A stretch of 64,000 nucleotides of DNA, taken from Nonomuraea helvata. Its GTDB lineage: Bacteria; Actinomycetota; Actinomycetes; Streptosporangiales; Streptosporangiaceae. Location of the stretch: NCBI RefSeq assembly GCF_039535785.1, contig NZ_BAAAXV010000002.1, forward strand, positions 186,001 through 250,000, read 5' to 3'. The position numbers and the translations under genes are program-made. Each line of letters begins with the position of its first letter. The stretch's first letter is position 1. A model generated the notes under the pieces. It ran no database searches. It was not told the DNA's origin and saw nothing but the letters and a program-made list of their open reading frames with translations. Positions 33,570 through 42,288 of the stretch are shown piece by piece.

Positions 33570-33778
33570 ATGCGTGCCATCGTCATCGAGAAATTCGGCG
33601 GACCGGACTGTCTGATCTACACCGAACTGCCCGACCCCGAGCCCCTCGCCGGTCATGTCGTCATCGCCATCAAGGCGTTCGGCATCAACCACGCCGAAAT
33701 GCACATGCGCCGGGGGAGGCGCATCGTCTGATGGAGGCCAACCAGGCCAGGGGCAAGATGGTAGTCGTCAACGCCTGA
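33570..33778 (+). pseudogene. Zinc-binding dehydrogenase/quinone oxidoreductase remnant, internally deleted
   Basis: ATG 33570 opens a GroES-like N-terminus of the MDR superfamily (MRAIVIEKFGGPDCLIYTEL, then HVVIAIKAFGINHAEMHMRRG) and stops at 33729. In another frame, about 16 codons just before 33778 read LMEANQARGKMVVVNA, the usual C-terminal end of the same family. About 250 codons between them are missing, so this is a deletion relic of one gene. Confidence 0.8.
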
Positions 33779-33851
33779 ACGGCAGCGGGCGCGGGTTCGA
33801 GCGCCCATGATCGCCGCGTTCAGCGTCGCCGGCGGGTCGCGTCCGCGTACG

Positions 33852-34724
33852 TCAGCGTGCGTCCGGTAGCCGGCCCATGAAGCCGCGGATCAGTTCGGCG
33901 ACCTCGTCACCAGCACTCTCCAGCAGGAAGTGTCCGCCGTCGAGAAGGTGGATCTCGGCGTTCGGGACGTCCTGGGCGAAGGCGCGGGCGCCGTCGGGGC
34001 CGAAGATCTCATCGCCCCTGCCCCACACCACGAGGACCGGCGGCTGGTTGCTGCGCAGGTACTCGTGCAGTGCCGGGTACAGCGGCGGATTGGTCGCGTA
34101 GTCGCGGAACAGCGCGAGCTGGATCGCGTCGTTGCCCGGCCGGGACAGCAGCGCGATGTCGTGGTGCCAGGTGTCCGGGCTGACCAGACTCTCGTCCGGG
34201 ACGCCGGTGAGGTACTGCCATCTGATGGCCTCGAGGGTGAGCGCGCCGCGGATCTTGCTCTCGGCCTCGGGCGTCTGCTCACGCTGGTAGTCCCGTACGG
34301 CCTTCCAGAAGCTTTCCACGAAGCCGGCGTCGTAGCCGTTGCCGCTCTGCGTGATGATCGCGGTGATCGCCTTCGGGTCGGCCAGCGCCAGCCGCCAGCC
34401 GATCGGGGCGCCGTAGTCCTGGACGTACATGGCGTAGCGCGTCACGCCCAGTTGCTGGAGCAGCCCGGCCGTCAGGTCGGCCAGGGCATCGAAGGTGTAG
34501 TCGAACTCGTCTGCCGGCGGCGCGGCGGACAACCCGAACCCGAGGTGATCCGGAGCGATCACGTGATAGCGATCGGCCAGCGCGGGGATCAGGTTACGGA
34601 ACATGAACGAGCTGGTCGGGAAGCCGTGCAGGAGCACGATCGCCGGAGCGTCGGCCGGACCGGCCTCCCGGTAGAACAGCCGCTGACCTTGCACGGTCGA
34701 GTAACGGTGGTGAACGGCAGCCAT
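33852..34724 (-). CDS. Alpha/beta hydrolase (haloalkane dehalogenase/epoxide hydrolase-like)
   Basis: 290 residues. Oxyanion motif LLHGFPTSSFMFR, nucleophile Asp in YVQDYGAPIGW, acid in WGRGDEIFGP and catalytic His in DGGHFLLES. The nucleophilic Asp and Q-D-x-G pattern place it with haloalkane dehalogenases and epoxide hydrolases rather than esterases. TGGAGG precedes ATG 34724. No signal peptide. It stands alone, so the substrate is unknown. Confidence 0.9.
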   Translation of the reverse strand: MAAVHHRYSTVQGQRLFYREAGPADAPAIVLLHGFPTSSFMFRNLIPALADRYHVIAPDHLGFGLSAAPPADEFDYTFDALADLTAGLLQQLGVTRYAMYVQDYGAPIGWRLALADPKAITAIITQSGNGYDAGFVESFWKAVRDYQREQTPEAESKIRGALTLEAIRWQYLTGVPDESLVSPDTWHHDIALLSRPGNDAIQLALFRDYATNPPLYPALHEYLRSNQPPVLVVWGRGDEIFGPDGARAFAQDVPNAEIHLLDGGHFLLESAGDEVAELIRGFMGRLPDAR

Positions 34725-35034
34725 ACCTAACCTCCATAAGCAGTTTGATGGTTATGCCTAGGGGCGGCATGGGCTGTCCGCGCACGGCCGGCCTGCCTCT
34801 GAGGACGAGTGGCGAACCCTGCTCGACGTACGCTCGGCGCTTCAGGGCGTCGTTCGCGGAGACACGTCACCGGCGTCACTCACCTGCTTCCTCCAAGGTA
34901 TGGCCTGCCAGCCGTCGCTCGTCGGCTAGGGCATAGGGTGGGCAGCCGACCTGCCCGAAGGGCGGTCGCCGCGCTGCCCTACCTGCCCGACCGCGACATC
35001 GACAAACTTCGCCACGCCGTTGACGTCCCCGCGC
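34725..35034. other. Intergenic stretch with a possible gene-end relic
   Basis: About 310 bases between the hydrolase start and the DUF2264 stop. On the plus strand, codons around 34960-35090 read AVAALPYLPDRDIDKLRHAV, then PGWQASFRDLLDAAEG. That run looks coding but has no start and runs antisense into the DUF2264 end. It may be the tail of a deleted gene. No promoter or hairpin of note was found. Confidence 0.35.
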
Positions 35035-36924
35035 TCAGCCCGGGCTGGCAGGCATCGTTCCGCGACCTGCTCGACGCCGCGGAGGGGTGTCGGAGATCTC
35101 GTCGAAGCGGATCTTGACCGGCTCGCCGCCGGAGAGCGTCACGGTGACCTCCTCGCCGTCCACGTGGATCTGCGGCGCGGGCGGCTCCTGCCCGGCTCCC
35201 GTGAGCAGCACCAGGCTGACGTACACGGCGGTGCCGCCCGGGTGGTTGTCGCAGGTCAGGTACGGCGTGGCGGAGTGCCGTCCGAAGGCGTTCACGCCCT
35301 GCGCGCTCGCCACGCCCGCCCCGGTGTAGCCGTACAGCCCGCGCACCACACCGGCCAGGCCGTCCGCGCGCCGCGCCAGCGCCCAGGTGTCCCCGGACTC
35401 GGTCGCCGGCGGTTGCCGATCGGCGAGCGCGTGGCCGCCGTCCCGCACCTGGTGCCCGGCGGGTGCCGTGACCTGGTGGACGCGGACCTCGGCCGCGCCG
35501 TCGACCACGGAGGCGGTCACCACGCGGATGGGGCCGTCCTGGTACGCCGATGCGGCGAAGCGCTCTCCCGCGGTGAGAGGCTCGATGCGGCGGCGCCGGG
35601 AGACGGCTCCCTGCGGTGAGACGACGGCGAACTGCCCGTCGATCGCCTCGTCGCCGATGTCGGGGCCGGTGTGGCTGGTGTAGGCGAGCCTGAGGTAGTG
35701 AGGGTCCGGCGAGCCCTGAGGATCCTGGACGCGGTCGCGGTCGCTGCCGTGGTTGACGACGCGGACGATGCCGTCCTCGCGGGTGGCGTGCAGCAGCCAG
35801 CCGGGCGCGGGCATCGCCACGACCTGGTCGGCGAGGTCGACGGGCGCGGCCTCCTCGGCGTCCGTCCAGACTGGATGCTCCGGCGGCAGCAGCAGGCCGA
35901 GGAAGGCCTTGCTGGCCCAGTACGGTGAGGCGGGGCCGGAGTAGTCCTGCTTGCCGGGCGGGAAGTCGTCGTACCAGCCGCACGTGAGCAGGCCGCGGCT
36001 GTCGGGGGCGCCGCGCTCGGCGAAGTGGCGCAGCACGCCGCTCGCGATCCGCCTGGTGCGCCCCGGCGGAAGGGGCGAGGCGCCGGTCAGCGCCCCCAGC
36101 CAGAGCGGCGCGACCGTGGCGAAGCGGTAGATCAGCGAGCGTCCCTGGTGCACCGGCCCGCCGTCGGTGGCGAAGAAGTGCTGGTACTGCTCCAGGAACC
36201 GGTGCAGGCGCTCCGCGTAGAGCCGCTGCCGGGCGGTGTCGCCGGCCATTCTGGCCCACAGCGACGGATACAGGTGCATCGCCCAGCCGGAGTAGTAGTC
36301 GAAGTTCTTGCCCTTGCCGTCGGAGTACCAGCCGTCGCCGACGTACCAGTCCTCGATCCGCTCCAGCCCGCCGGTGATCTCGGCGGGGTCGTGCGGGCCG
36401 CCCACCTCGGCCAGGAACTGCTCCACGACCACCTGGAAGAGGATCCAGTTGTTCGCCGGCGTGCGCCGCCCGACGAACCCGGCCAGCCACGCCACCACGC
36501 GCTCCTGCTGGGCCGGGGAGAGCCGGTCGTACAGCCAGGGGCGGGTCTCGTGCAGGGCGAGCGCCACCGAGGCGGCTTCGACCAGCGGCTGCGACATGTC
36601 GGCCAGGGGCGGCCAGGCGTACGGATGCGCGGGGTCGGTGCCGGCCACCAGCCCGGCGGCGTAGCGCTCCAGCAGGGCCGGCGGCACGGCGCCGCGCGCC
36701 CCGGCGATGCGGAAGGCCGCGAGCAGGAACGTGCGGGCGAACCCTTCCAGCCCGTCGCTCACCGGCCCTGACCGGCTCGCCGGGCCGGGCAGGCGGAACT
36801 GGGCGAAGCCGTCCGTGGCGTAGGGCACCACGGACTCCAGCAGGTGGTCCGCCATGCTCTCCCAATGAGCGCGGGTCCAGCCGGTGTGCGGAGACAGGCG
36901 GGGGTCGGTGGGCGGCGGTATCAC
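35035..36924 (-). CDS. DUF2264 family protein
   Basis: 629 residues from GTG 36924, which overlaps the LacI stop (GTGA). The N-terminal part to about residue 370 has the DUF2264 pattern of an (alpha/alpha)-barrel (ADHLLESVVPYATDGFAQFR; ANNWILFQVVVEQFLAEVGG; YVGDGWYSDGKGKNFDYYSG; CGWYDDFPPGKQDYSGPASP). This family resembles heparinase II/III-like and unsaturated glucuronyl hydrolase-like proteins. The C-terminal part is beta-rich. The last 15 or so codons change character (RRRAGRGTMPASPG), which suggests a rearrangement near 35090 altered the end. Co-transcribed with the LacI regulator. Confidence 0.85.
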   Translation of the reverse strand: MIPPPTDPRLSPHTGWTRAHWESMADHLLESVVPYATDGFAQFRLPGPASRSGPVSDGLEGFARTFLLAAFRIAGARGAVPPALLERYAAGLVAGTDPAHPYAWPPLADMSQPLVEAASVALALHETRPWLYDRLSPAQQERVVAWLAGFVGRRTPANNWILFQVVVEQFLAEVGGPHDPAEITGGLERIEDWYVGDGWYSDGKGKNFDYYSGWAMHLYPSLWARMAGDTARQRLYAERLHRFLEQYQHFFATDGGPVHQGRSLIYRFATVAPLWLGALTGASPLPPGRTRRIASGVLRHFAERGAPDSRGLLTCGWYDDFPPGKQDYSGPASPYWASKAFLGLLLPPEHPVWTDAEEAAPVDLADQVVAMPAPGWLLHATREDGIVRVVNHGSDRDRVQDPQGSPDPHYLRLAYTSHTGPDIGDEAIDGQFAVVSPQGAVSRRRRIEPLTAGERFAASAYQDGPIRVVTASVVDGAAEVRVHQVTAPAGHQVRDGGHALADRQPPATESGDTWALARRADGLAGVVRGLYGYTGAGVASAQGVNAFGRHSATPYLTCDNHPGGTAVYVSLVLLTGAGQEPPAPQIHVDGEEVTVTLSGGEPVKIRFDEISDTPPRRRAGRGTMPASPG

Positions 36925-38003
36925 GGTGACGGCGGCTCTTCCAGGTTGGGGCGGACGGAATCGCGGACGACGATGTGCGTGCCGAGCATCACGTGCTGGG
37001 AGGTGCCCGGCGTGTCGGTGTCCAGGGCCAGCCGTACGGCGGTGCGGCCCAGCTCCTCGTGCGGCACGTGGACGGTGGTGAGGTCGATGTCGTCCGCCGG
37101 GGGAAGATCGTCGAAGCCGACCAGCGAGACGTCGCCGGGCACGCTCAGGCCGCGTTCGCGCAGCGCCGCGCGCGCACCCGCGGCGATCAGGTCGTTCCCG
37201 GCGAAGACGGCGGTGAAGTCGCGCGGCCCGGCGTCGAGCCGCTCGCGCATCATGCGGTGGCCGTCGCGCCGGTCCATGACCACGCTGTCGACCTCCAGGG
37301 CGGGGTCGTGCGGGACGCGGTGCGCGGCCAGCGCCGCGCGGTAGCCGGCGATCCGGCTCTCGGGCGTGGTGTAGCCGGTCCGCCGCCCGAGGAAGAGGAT
37401 GCGCCTGTGGCCGGCCGAGAGGAGGTGGCTGGTGATGGCGTAGGCGCCGCCGGTGTTGTCGTACTCGACCACGATGGCCGGCACGTCGTCGCCCAGCGGG
37501 GGGCGGCCGCACAGCACGAGCCGCGAGCCGGCCACGGCCAGCGCGCGGGCGTAGTCCGCCATGCGCTCGCGGTAGGCGTCGTCGGCCGGCATGTTGCCGA
37601 CCAGGATGACGGCTTCGGCGTGCTCCTCGCGCAGCAGCCGGACCGTGGCGAGCTCCCGCTGGGGGTCGCCGCCGGTGGTGCCGACGATGCACAGCCTGCC
37701 TTCGCGCGCCGCCTGGTCCTGCACGCCCTGCGCGACGTGGGCGTAGTGCGGGGAGACGACGGAGGTGACCACGATGGCCACGGTCTTGGGGCGCACCCCC
37801 GCCAGCCCGCGGGCGTGGGCGTTGGCGACGTAGTCGAGCTCGCGCACCGCGCGCATGACCTTGCCGCGCGTGGCGGGCGCGCTGGGATAGGTGCCGGAGA
37901 GGATGCGGGAGACGGTGGCGACCGAGACGCCGGCGTGCCGGGCCACGTCCCGGATCGTCGAGGGGCGCGGCCGTCCGTCTTCGGGCATGGCCCGACGGGG
38001 CAT
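36921..38003 (-). CDS. LacI-family transcriptional regulator
   Basis: 360 residues from ATG 38003, preceded by GGGAGGT. N-terminal LacI helix-turn-helix (STIRDVARHAGVSVATVSRI) with the hinge-helix region after it, then the periplasmic-binding-protein-like sensor domain (PKTVAIVVTSVVSPHYAHVA; AVFAGNDLIAAGARAAL; VSLVGFDDLP). Coupled to the DUF2264 gene, which it presumably controls in response to a sugar. Two similar operator-like sequences lie upstream. Confidence 0.93.
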   Translation of the reverse strand: MPRRAMPEDGRPRPSTIRDVARHAGVSVATVSRILSGTYPSAPATRGKVMRAVRELDYVANAHARGLAGVRPKTVAIVVTSVVSPHYAHVAQGVQDQAAREGRLCIVGTTGGDPQRELATVRLLREEHAEAVILVGNMPADDAYRERMADYARALAVAGSRLVLCGRPPLGDDVPAIVVEYDNTGGAYAITSHLLSAGHRRILFLGRRTGYTTPESRIAGYRAALAAHRVPHDPALEVDSVVMDRRDGHRMMRERLDAGPRDFTAVFAGNDLIAAGARAALRERGLSVPGDVSLVGFDDLPPADDIDLTTVHVPHEELGRTAVRLALDTDTPGTSQHVMLGTHIVVRDSVRPNLEEPPSP

Positions 38004-38019
38004 CCGACCTCCCCTCGCA

Positions 38020-38148
38020 TGTAACCGCTTGAACGGATGATTTCCCATGCGATCCAGCACGTCAAATCCCGTGGCAGAGGGGGCAAGGAGGTCGATCCGG
38101 CACGCGTCACCGGTCGCGTTCCTCGCTCATTCCTGTAAACGGTTAAAC
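38020..38148. promoter_or_regulatory. Two LacI-type operator candidates
   Basis: TGTAACCGCTTGAACG (38020-38035) lies 17 bases upstream of the LacI start, and TGTAAACGGTTAAACA (38134-38149) 114 bases further on. They agree at 12 of 16 positions and have the A-A-C/A-C-G-x-T-T core of LacI/GalR sites. The second overlaps the 3' end of the truncated transporter frame. Paired spacing of this order would permit looping. Confidence 0.5.
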
Positions 38149-39095
38149 AACAGCGCGACCCGCGTCGCGCATGCCGTGCCGATCGCGAGGAGAGCGGCGA
38201 CGGCGAAGACGACCCGGAGCAGACCCTCGGCGGAAGTGGGCGCCGCGAAGTAGACGCTGCCGAGCCCGGCGACGGCCGTCACTCCGGCGAGGGTCGGGCC
38301 GGTGGAGTTCAGCGCCGAGATCGCGGAGGCGAGCCGCGGCTGGACCAGGGACGTGATCCGCGCGATCAGCGGGCTGTAACCGGCGGCGTGCCCGGCCCCG
38401 GCCAGGAGCAGCAGCGGCACGGAGCCGTACGGATGCCACTGGTCGCGGTGGAGGAGCACCAGCAGGACCGCTCCCGTCGCGAACATGATCGGGCCCATCA
38501 CCGGCAGCGCGTTCTGGAGGCGCCGCGGGTAGCGGTTCCAGGTCAGGCTGAGGGTGCCGAAGCCGACGGCGTACGGGACGAACGCCAGCCCGGCCTGGAG
38601 CGGGGAGAAGCGCAGTGTGGACTGCAGGTGCAGGGTTAGGGTGAACAGGAACGCGGTGTAGCAGCCCATGATGATCCAGCAGGCCACCAGCCCCGGCTTC
38701 ACTCCCTCTGGCCGTACCGCCGCCAGATCCAGCAGCGGGTGCCGTGCCCTGCTCTCATGGCGGACGAACCCCACCAGCAGCGCGGCTCCGCAGGCCAGCG
38801 AGATCCATGCCCAGGCCGGCCAGCCGTGGTCGCGGCCGAAGATGAGCGGCACGGTGAACGCCGTCATGGCGACGGTCAGCACCGCCACTCCGGCCGGGTC
38901 GAGGCGTACCCGCTCCTCTGTACGCGAGTTCTCCAGGACGCGCCGGCCGAGAACCAGCAGCACCACGCCGGCCGGGAGGTTGATCAGGAAGACTGGGCGC
39001 CAGCCGATCCGCTCGGGCACGATGAGCAGGTCCGCCTCACGCACCGGATCGTGGCGGAGCAGGGCCGAGCGGGACAGAGCGGGCCGCCACGTCAT
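38127..39095 (-). pseudogene. pqqD 5' stump fused in frame to the 3' part of an MFS drug transporter
   Basis: ATG 39095 overlaps the pqqC stop. The first 30 codons, MTWRPALSRSALLRHDPVRE and then DLLIVPERI, are the start of PqqD, the peptide chaperone of PQQ biosynthesis. The frame then jumps to GWRPVFLINLPAGVVLLVLG, the characteristic end of the sixth or so helix of EmrB/QacA-type 14-helix transporters, and continues with about eight helices to the stop. The first five transporter helices and the rest of PqqD are missing. The chimera arose by deletion with its junction near 39005. It is open and could be translated, but neither parent function can be intact. Confidence 0.8.
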
Positions 39096-39763
39096 CGATA
39101 CGCTCCGTCCACCGCGTCGAGCAGTGCCCACAGCACGTCGCACTTGTAGCCGAGCGCCGCGACGGCCCTTTCCTGGTCGGTACGGCTCCGCGCCCAGTCG
39201 AGGACCAGGCCCAGGGCCTCGCGGCTGTCCTGGCCGCCTTGCGAGACGCGTACCTGGAAGTAGCGGAGCCCTTCCTGGTCGATCCACGGGTAGTGCTTCT
39301 CGAAGGCGGCGATCCGCGTACGCATCAGGTCGGGTGCGAACAGCTCGGTCAGAGAGGCGGCCACGGCCTCGAGCGCGGAGCCGTTGCGGCAGAGGTTCAC
39401 GTAGCCGTCGACCGCCAGCCGCACGCCCGGCAGCACGCCCTCGCCCGACAGCAGCTCGTCGCGATCCAGCCCGGCGGCCTCGCCGAGGCGCAGCCACCGC
39501 TCGATGCCACCCTCCCCCGGCCCGGTGCCGTCGTGGTCCTGGATGCGGCGCAGCCACATCCGGCGCAGCTCCGGCGTGGTCAGCTTGGCCAGGATGAACG
39601 CGTCCTTGACCGGGATGTGCCGCTGGTAGTGGAAGCGGTTGAGTATCCAGCCCCTCAGCTCGTCGCGGCTCAGCTCACCCGCGTGCATGCGCAGGTTGAA
39701 CGGGTGCAGGTGGTGGTAACGCCGCTCCGGCACGGCACGCAGCTCCGCCTCGAAGTCGTTCAA
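39092..39763 (-). CDS. pqqC: Pyrroloquinoline-quinone synthase PqqC
   Basis: 223 residues from TTG 39763, coupled to the pqqB stop. The heme-oxygenase-like helical fold of PqqC is well conserved: HLHPFNLRMHAGELSRDELR, GWILNRFHYQRHIPVKDAFI, ILAKLTTPELRRMW, IQDHDGTGPGEGGIERWLRL, LLSGEGVLPGVRLAVDGYVN and KHYPWIDQEGLRYF. It catalyses the last, cofactorless ring closure and oxidation of PQQ. The gene looks intact although its partners pqqB and pqqD are destroyed and pqqE is absent from the window, so PQQ production from this locus is unlikely. Confidence 0.9.
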   Translation of the reverse strand: MNDFEAELRAVPERRYHHLHPFNLRMHAGELSRDELRGWILNRFHYQRHIPVKDAFILAKLTTPELRRMWLRRIQDHDGTGPGEGGIERWLRLGEAAGLDRDELLSGEGVLPGVRLAVDGYVNLCRNGSALEAVAASLTELFAPDLMRTRIAAFEKHYPWIDQEGLRYFQVRVSQGGQDSREALGLVLDWARSRTDQERAVAALGYKCDVLWALLDAVDGAYR

Positions 39764-40346
39764 AGCTCGATCACCATCCCGTCGGCCGCCACCTCGATGC
39801 CCAGCACCTTGTGCTGGCCGGCCGCCGGGTCCACGAGGAGTTGATGTTGACAGTATGAAACAGCACGAGTACGGTGTGTGCGCGATCTGGACGGCTGGCG
39901 TGGCGTCGGCTTCCGGGGCCCTCGTTCCACCGGAGTGATGGTGCGAGGCCTCTCCGGCTGCCTCTGGCCGCGCCGACACGGCCAGGTCGCAAGGGAACCT
40001 GCCGCCCCGGATCGGACCGCACGTGGGACGTGCGTCGCCGCCCAGGGTTTGTACGCGGGAGACCAGTGCGCCCAAAACCGTTCGGGGCGGCGTCGGTGAG
40101 GATGACGCCCTTCAGCGGTGACTGCCGCGGGCCGGGGCCGGGGCGCAGCCAGGCGCACGCCTCGATCTGGTCGGCGATGTCGGGCGTGGCGTTGACCACG
40201 TAGCAGCCGTCGGCCCGCTGAACGGCGAGGCTCGCGTGGCGGCGCCGCCGGCCCGGGTGGGCGCGCGCCCCGGAGCATCCAGGGCACGCGCAGTTCCACT
40301 GGGGCACGCCGCCACCGGCCGCGGTGCCGAGCACCTGCAGTCGCAC
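39760..40346 (-). pseudogene. pqqB: pqqB, centre deleted and replaced
   Basis: From ATG 40346 about 80 codons match PqqB (MRLQVLGTAAGGGVPQWNCA; CPGCSGAR; VVNATPDIADQIEA; LKGVILTDA). At the other end about 25 codons before 39760 (AAGQHKVLGIEVAADGMVIEL, shown to position 20 of the end) match the PqqB C-terminus. Between about 39840 and 40100 lie some 260 bases of unrelated sequence, in place of the roughly 600 bases that encode the metallo-beta-lactamase core. The gene is non-functional. Confidence 0.8.
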
Positions 40347-40358
40347 GGCGATCCCTGC

Positions 40359-40514
40359 TTACCTGGTGGCCAGGAAGTACGCCGACATCTCCATCGACGC
40401 CTCGACGACCTGGTAGTCGGGCTTGTGCCAGGTCGTCTCCTCGCCGCGGGTCCTGACCTTCTTCTCGTGGATCCTGCGAGGTTGTTTCTTGCCCTGATCC
40501 TTCGGCTGGGACAT
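40359..40514 (-). CDS. pqqA: PqqA precursor peptide
   Basis: 51 residues from ATG 40514, with GAGAGGCAGG upstream (an in-frame ATG at 40559 is less likely). The C-terminal part TTWHKPDYQVVEASMEMSAY contains the E-x-x-x-Y pair (in EMSAY) whose side chains become PQQ. The N-terminal extension is long and basic compared with the usual 23-29 residues, as in some actinobacterial PqqA. It lies 13 bases upstream of the ruined pqqB. Confidence 0.8.
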   Translation of the reverse strand: MSQPKDQGKKQPRRIHEKKVRTRGEETTWHKPDYQVVEASMEMSAYFLATR

Positions 40515-40614
40515 ACGCTGCACCTGCCTCTCGTAGGGTGTTACAAACGACATGACCACCTGAAGGTGTTCTCGTCAATCGAGTGAGAGGCAGGGTGCGG
40601 CGCGGCGTTCGGCC

Positions 40615-41274
40615 CTACCGGCAGGTGCGGAGCATGTTGAGCAGGGCGACCTTCTCCTTCTTGGTGACGAAGAGCCGGTAGTGCCGCTTCACGGTGATCC
40701 ACGAGGTCGCGTAGCGGCACCAGTAGGCACGGCGCTGCGGGCGCCAGCTCTGCGGCCCCCTGCCGCCCTTGGCGACGTTGGCGGAGTGGCTGACCACGAG
40801 CAGCTCCGGGCGGGTGAGGTCGTTGGCGAAGTGACGCCGGCGGGTCTGGCTCCACTTGCTGGCGCCGGAGCGCCAGGCGTACGACAGCGGCACCACGTGG
40901 TCGACGTCGACCTGCTTCTCGCTCTTCAGCCGCTTGCCGTCGTACGGGCTGTACCAGACGCCCTTGACCGGGTGGCAGGCCGCGTTCTTGCGCACGCCCC
41001 GCCCGTCGCGGGCCAGGACGATCTCCCGGGTGTCGCACTTGCCTTTGTGGTGCGCCCATCGAGGCATGAACCGTTCGTGGCTGTAGCCACGAATCGATAA
41101 CGCCCTGGCGACTTTCAGCTGGCCCAGCATCCGGCGGGCCAGTGCGCCGGCCTCGGCCTCCGACTGTTTTCGCGCGTCGGCTGTCGCGGGCGGGGCCGCG
41201 GTGAACGGGATGACCAGAGCAGTGAGCACGGCGACTGGGACCGTCCGTCTCAAAAGGATCATGGTTCCACCCAT
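40615..41274 (-). CDS. Secreted HNH nuclease (DUF1524/GmrSD C-terminal type)
   Basis: 219 residues; ATG 41262 is an alternative start. A signal peptide runs from about 5 to 32 (LLRRTVPVAVLTALVIPFTA). The HNH core is VDVDHVVPLSYAWRSGASKW, then FANDLTRPELLVVSHSANVA and GRGPQSWRPQRRAYWCRYA. Cysteine pairs suit an exported protein. Such actinomycete proteins are extracellular nucleases, probably nutritional or competitive. Monocistronic, convergent with nothing. Confidence 0.88.
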   Translation of the reverse strand: MGGTMILLRRTVPVAVLTALVIPFTAAPPATADARKQSEAEAGALARRMLGQLKVARALSIRGYSHERFMPRWAHHKGKCDTREIVLARDGRGVRKNAACHPVKGVWYSPYDGKRLKSEKQVDVDHVVPLSYAWRSGASKWSQTRRRHFANDLTRPELLVVSHSANVAKGGRGPQSWRPQRRAYWCRYATSWITVKRHYRLFVTKKEKVALLNMLRTCR

Positions 41275-41322
41275 ACCCGGTAATTCCCCGACGCGCGCGG
41301 AGATACTCGGGCGGAGAGCGGT

Positions 41323-41832
41323 TCAGCGGAAGATCAGCTCGTACTCGACTTGCGCGATCGGGTTGCCGTCGCCGAAGTCGTGGTCGCGGATCTCACCGGA
41401 CTCCGTGAAGCCGCTCTTGGCATAGAAACGGCGAGACTGCGACGTGTCACGAAGCGTCCACAGATGCACCCGCTCGAAGCCCTTCTCGCGGATCGCGTCC
41501 AGCGAGGCGGCCATCAGGACCTGTGCGACCCCGCTCCCCCAGCCGTCCGGGTGGCCGTAGAAACCGAAGATCTCCGCGGAGTCCGGCCGCGCCGGCGAGG
41601 AGCCGAAGTAGGAGAAGGCCAACGGCCGGCCGTCCAGCGCGGCCAGCATGACGGTGTCCTTGCCTTCGGCGAGCACCCCGTGCCATTTGCCGCGCCGATG
41701 GCTCACCGCCCCTTCGCCGAACTGCGGGGTGAAGAACCCGGTATAAGCGGCTTTCCATGACTCCGCGTGGATCTCACCAACCACGTCACCATCGCAGGGA
41801 GAGGCGGGGAAAACTGTGAATACTCCGGTCAC
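41323..41832 (-). CDS. GNAT-family N-acetyltransferase
   Basis: 169 residues from GTG 41832, which I prefer because the ATG at 41862 lies inside a 13-bp hairpin. GNAT features: IHAESWKAAYTGFFTP (the RimI-like N-terminal helix), GFYGHPDGWGSGVAQVLMAA (acetyl-CoA loop) and LWTLRDTSQSRRFYAKSGFT. Substrate unknown. It follows the HNH gene region by 48 bases on the same strand. Confidence 0.88.
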   Translation of the reverse strand: MTGVFTVFPASPCDGDVVGEIHAESWKAAYTGFFTPQFGEGAVSHRRGKWHGVLAEGKDTVMLAALDGRPLAFSYFGSSPARPDSAEIFGFYGHPDGWGSGVAQVLMAASLDAIREKGFERVHLWTLRDTSQSRRFYAKSGFTESGEIRDHDFGDGNPIAQVEYELIFR

Positions 41833-41850
41833 GCGATCACAGTACTGGAG

Positions 41851-41883
41851 CCGGCGCCCCACCTCGCGTCGGTGGGGCGCCGG
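41851..41883. terminator. Strong GC hairpin upstream of the GNAT gene
   Basis: Perfect 13-bp arms CCGGCGCCCCACC and GGTGGGGCGCCGG with a seven-base loop. No gene ends just before it on either strand, so it may be a relic terminator of a lost gene to the right or a 5' structural element of the GNAT transcript. Confidence 0.55.
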
Positions 41884-42069
41884 CCGCCATCACCCGCGCT
41901 CTGGCACCCTGCCGGAGAGCGCGAGCACACCGTACGGGCGTACCTGGGGAACTGGGTTCCTTTCCACGGCCGATGACGTGACGCCGGATGGCTCTCCAAC
42001 AGCCCAAGACTAGGCATCCCCCGCACGCCGACCGGCCCGGCCCGGCAGGCTCCCGGCGACACTGCTGCC

Positions 42070-42284
42070 ATGAGCACGCGGGACACCGACGCAGCCCAGG
42101 ACCGGCCCGAGTTCGCGGGGGCCGTCTAGCGCTGGGTGTCGCGGTGGTGAGCCAGGTCGCCTGGGCCGTCGCGGCCGCCGTCAAGGCCCGCTCCTCACCG
42201 CGGGTCGTGGTCATCTCGGGGGCCGCCAACCTCGCGCTCGGGCTGGCCATCATCGCGCTCAAGACCTGGGCCGTCCCTTACTGA
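42070..42284 (+). pseudogene. Frameshifted small membrane protein gene
   Basis: ATG 42070 opens 19 codons (MSTRDTDAAQDRPEFAGAV) ended by TAG. The next frame continues from about 42120 with LALGVAVVSQVAWAVAAAVK and a second hydrophobic helix, AANLALGLAIIALKTW, to the stop at 42284. One frameshift near 42118 would restore a protein of about 70 residues with two membrane helices. Alternatively GTG near 42146 starts a 46-residue protein. No family recognised. Confidence 0.45.
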
Positions 42285-42288
42285 CCGC

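Noticed and set aside
34809..35117. 102-codon plus-strand gene
   Set aside because: Only the last 40 codons look coding, the start is poor, and the end is antisense to the DUF2264 gene.
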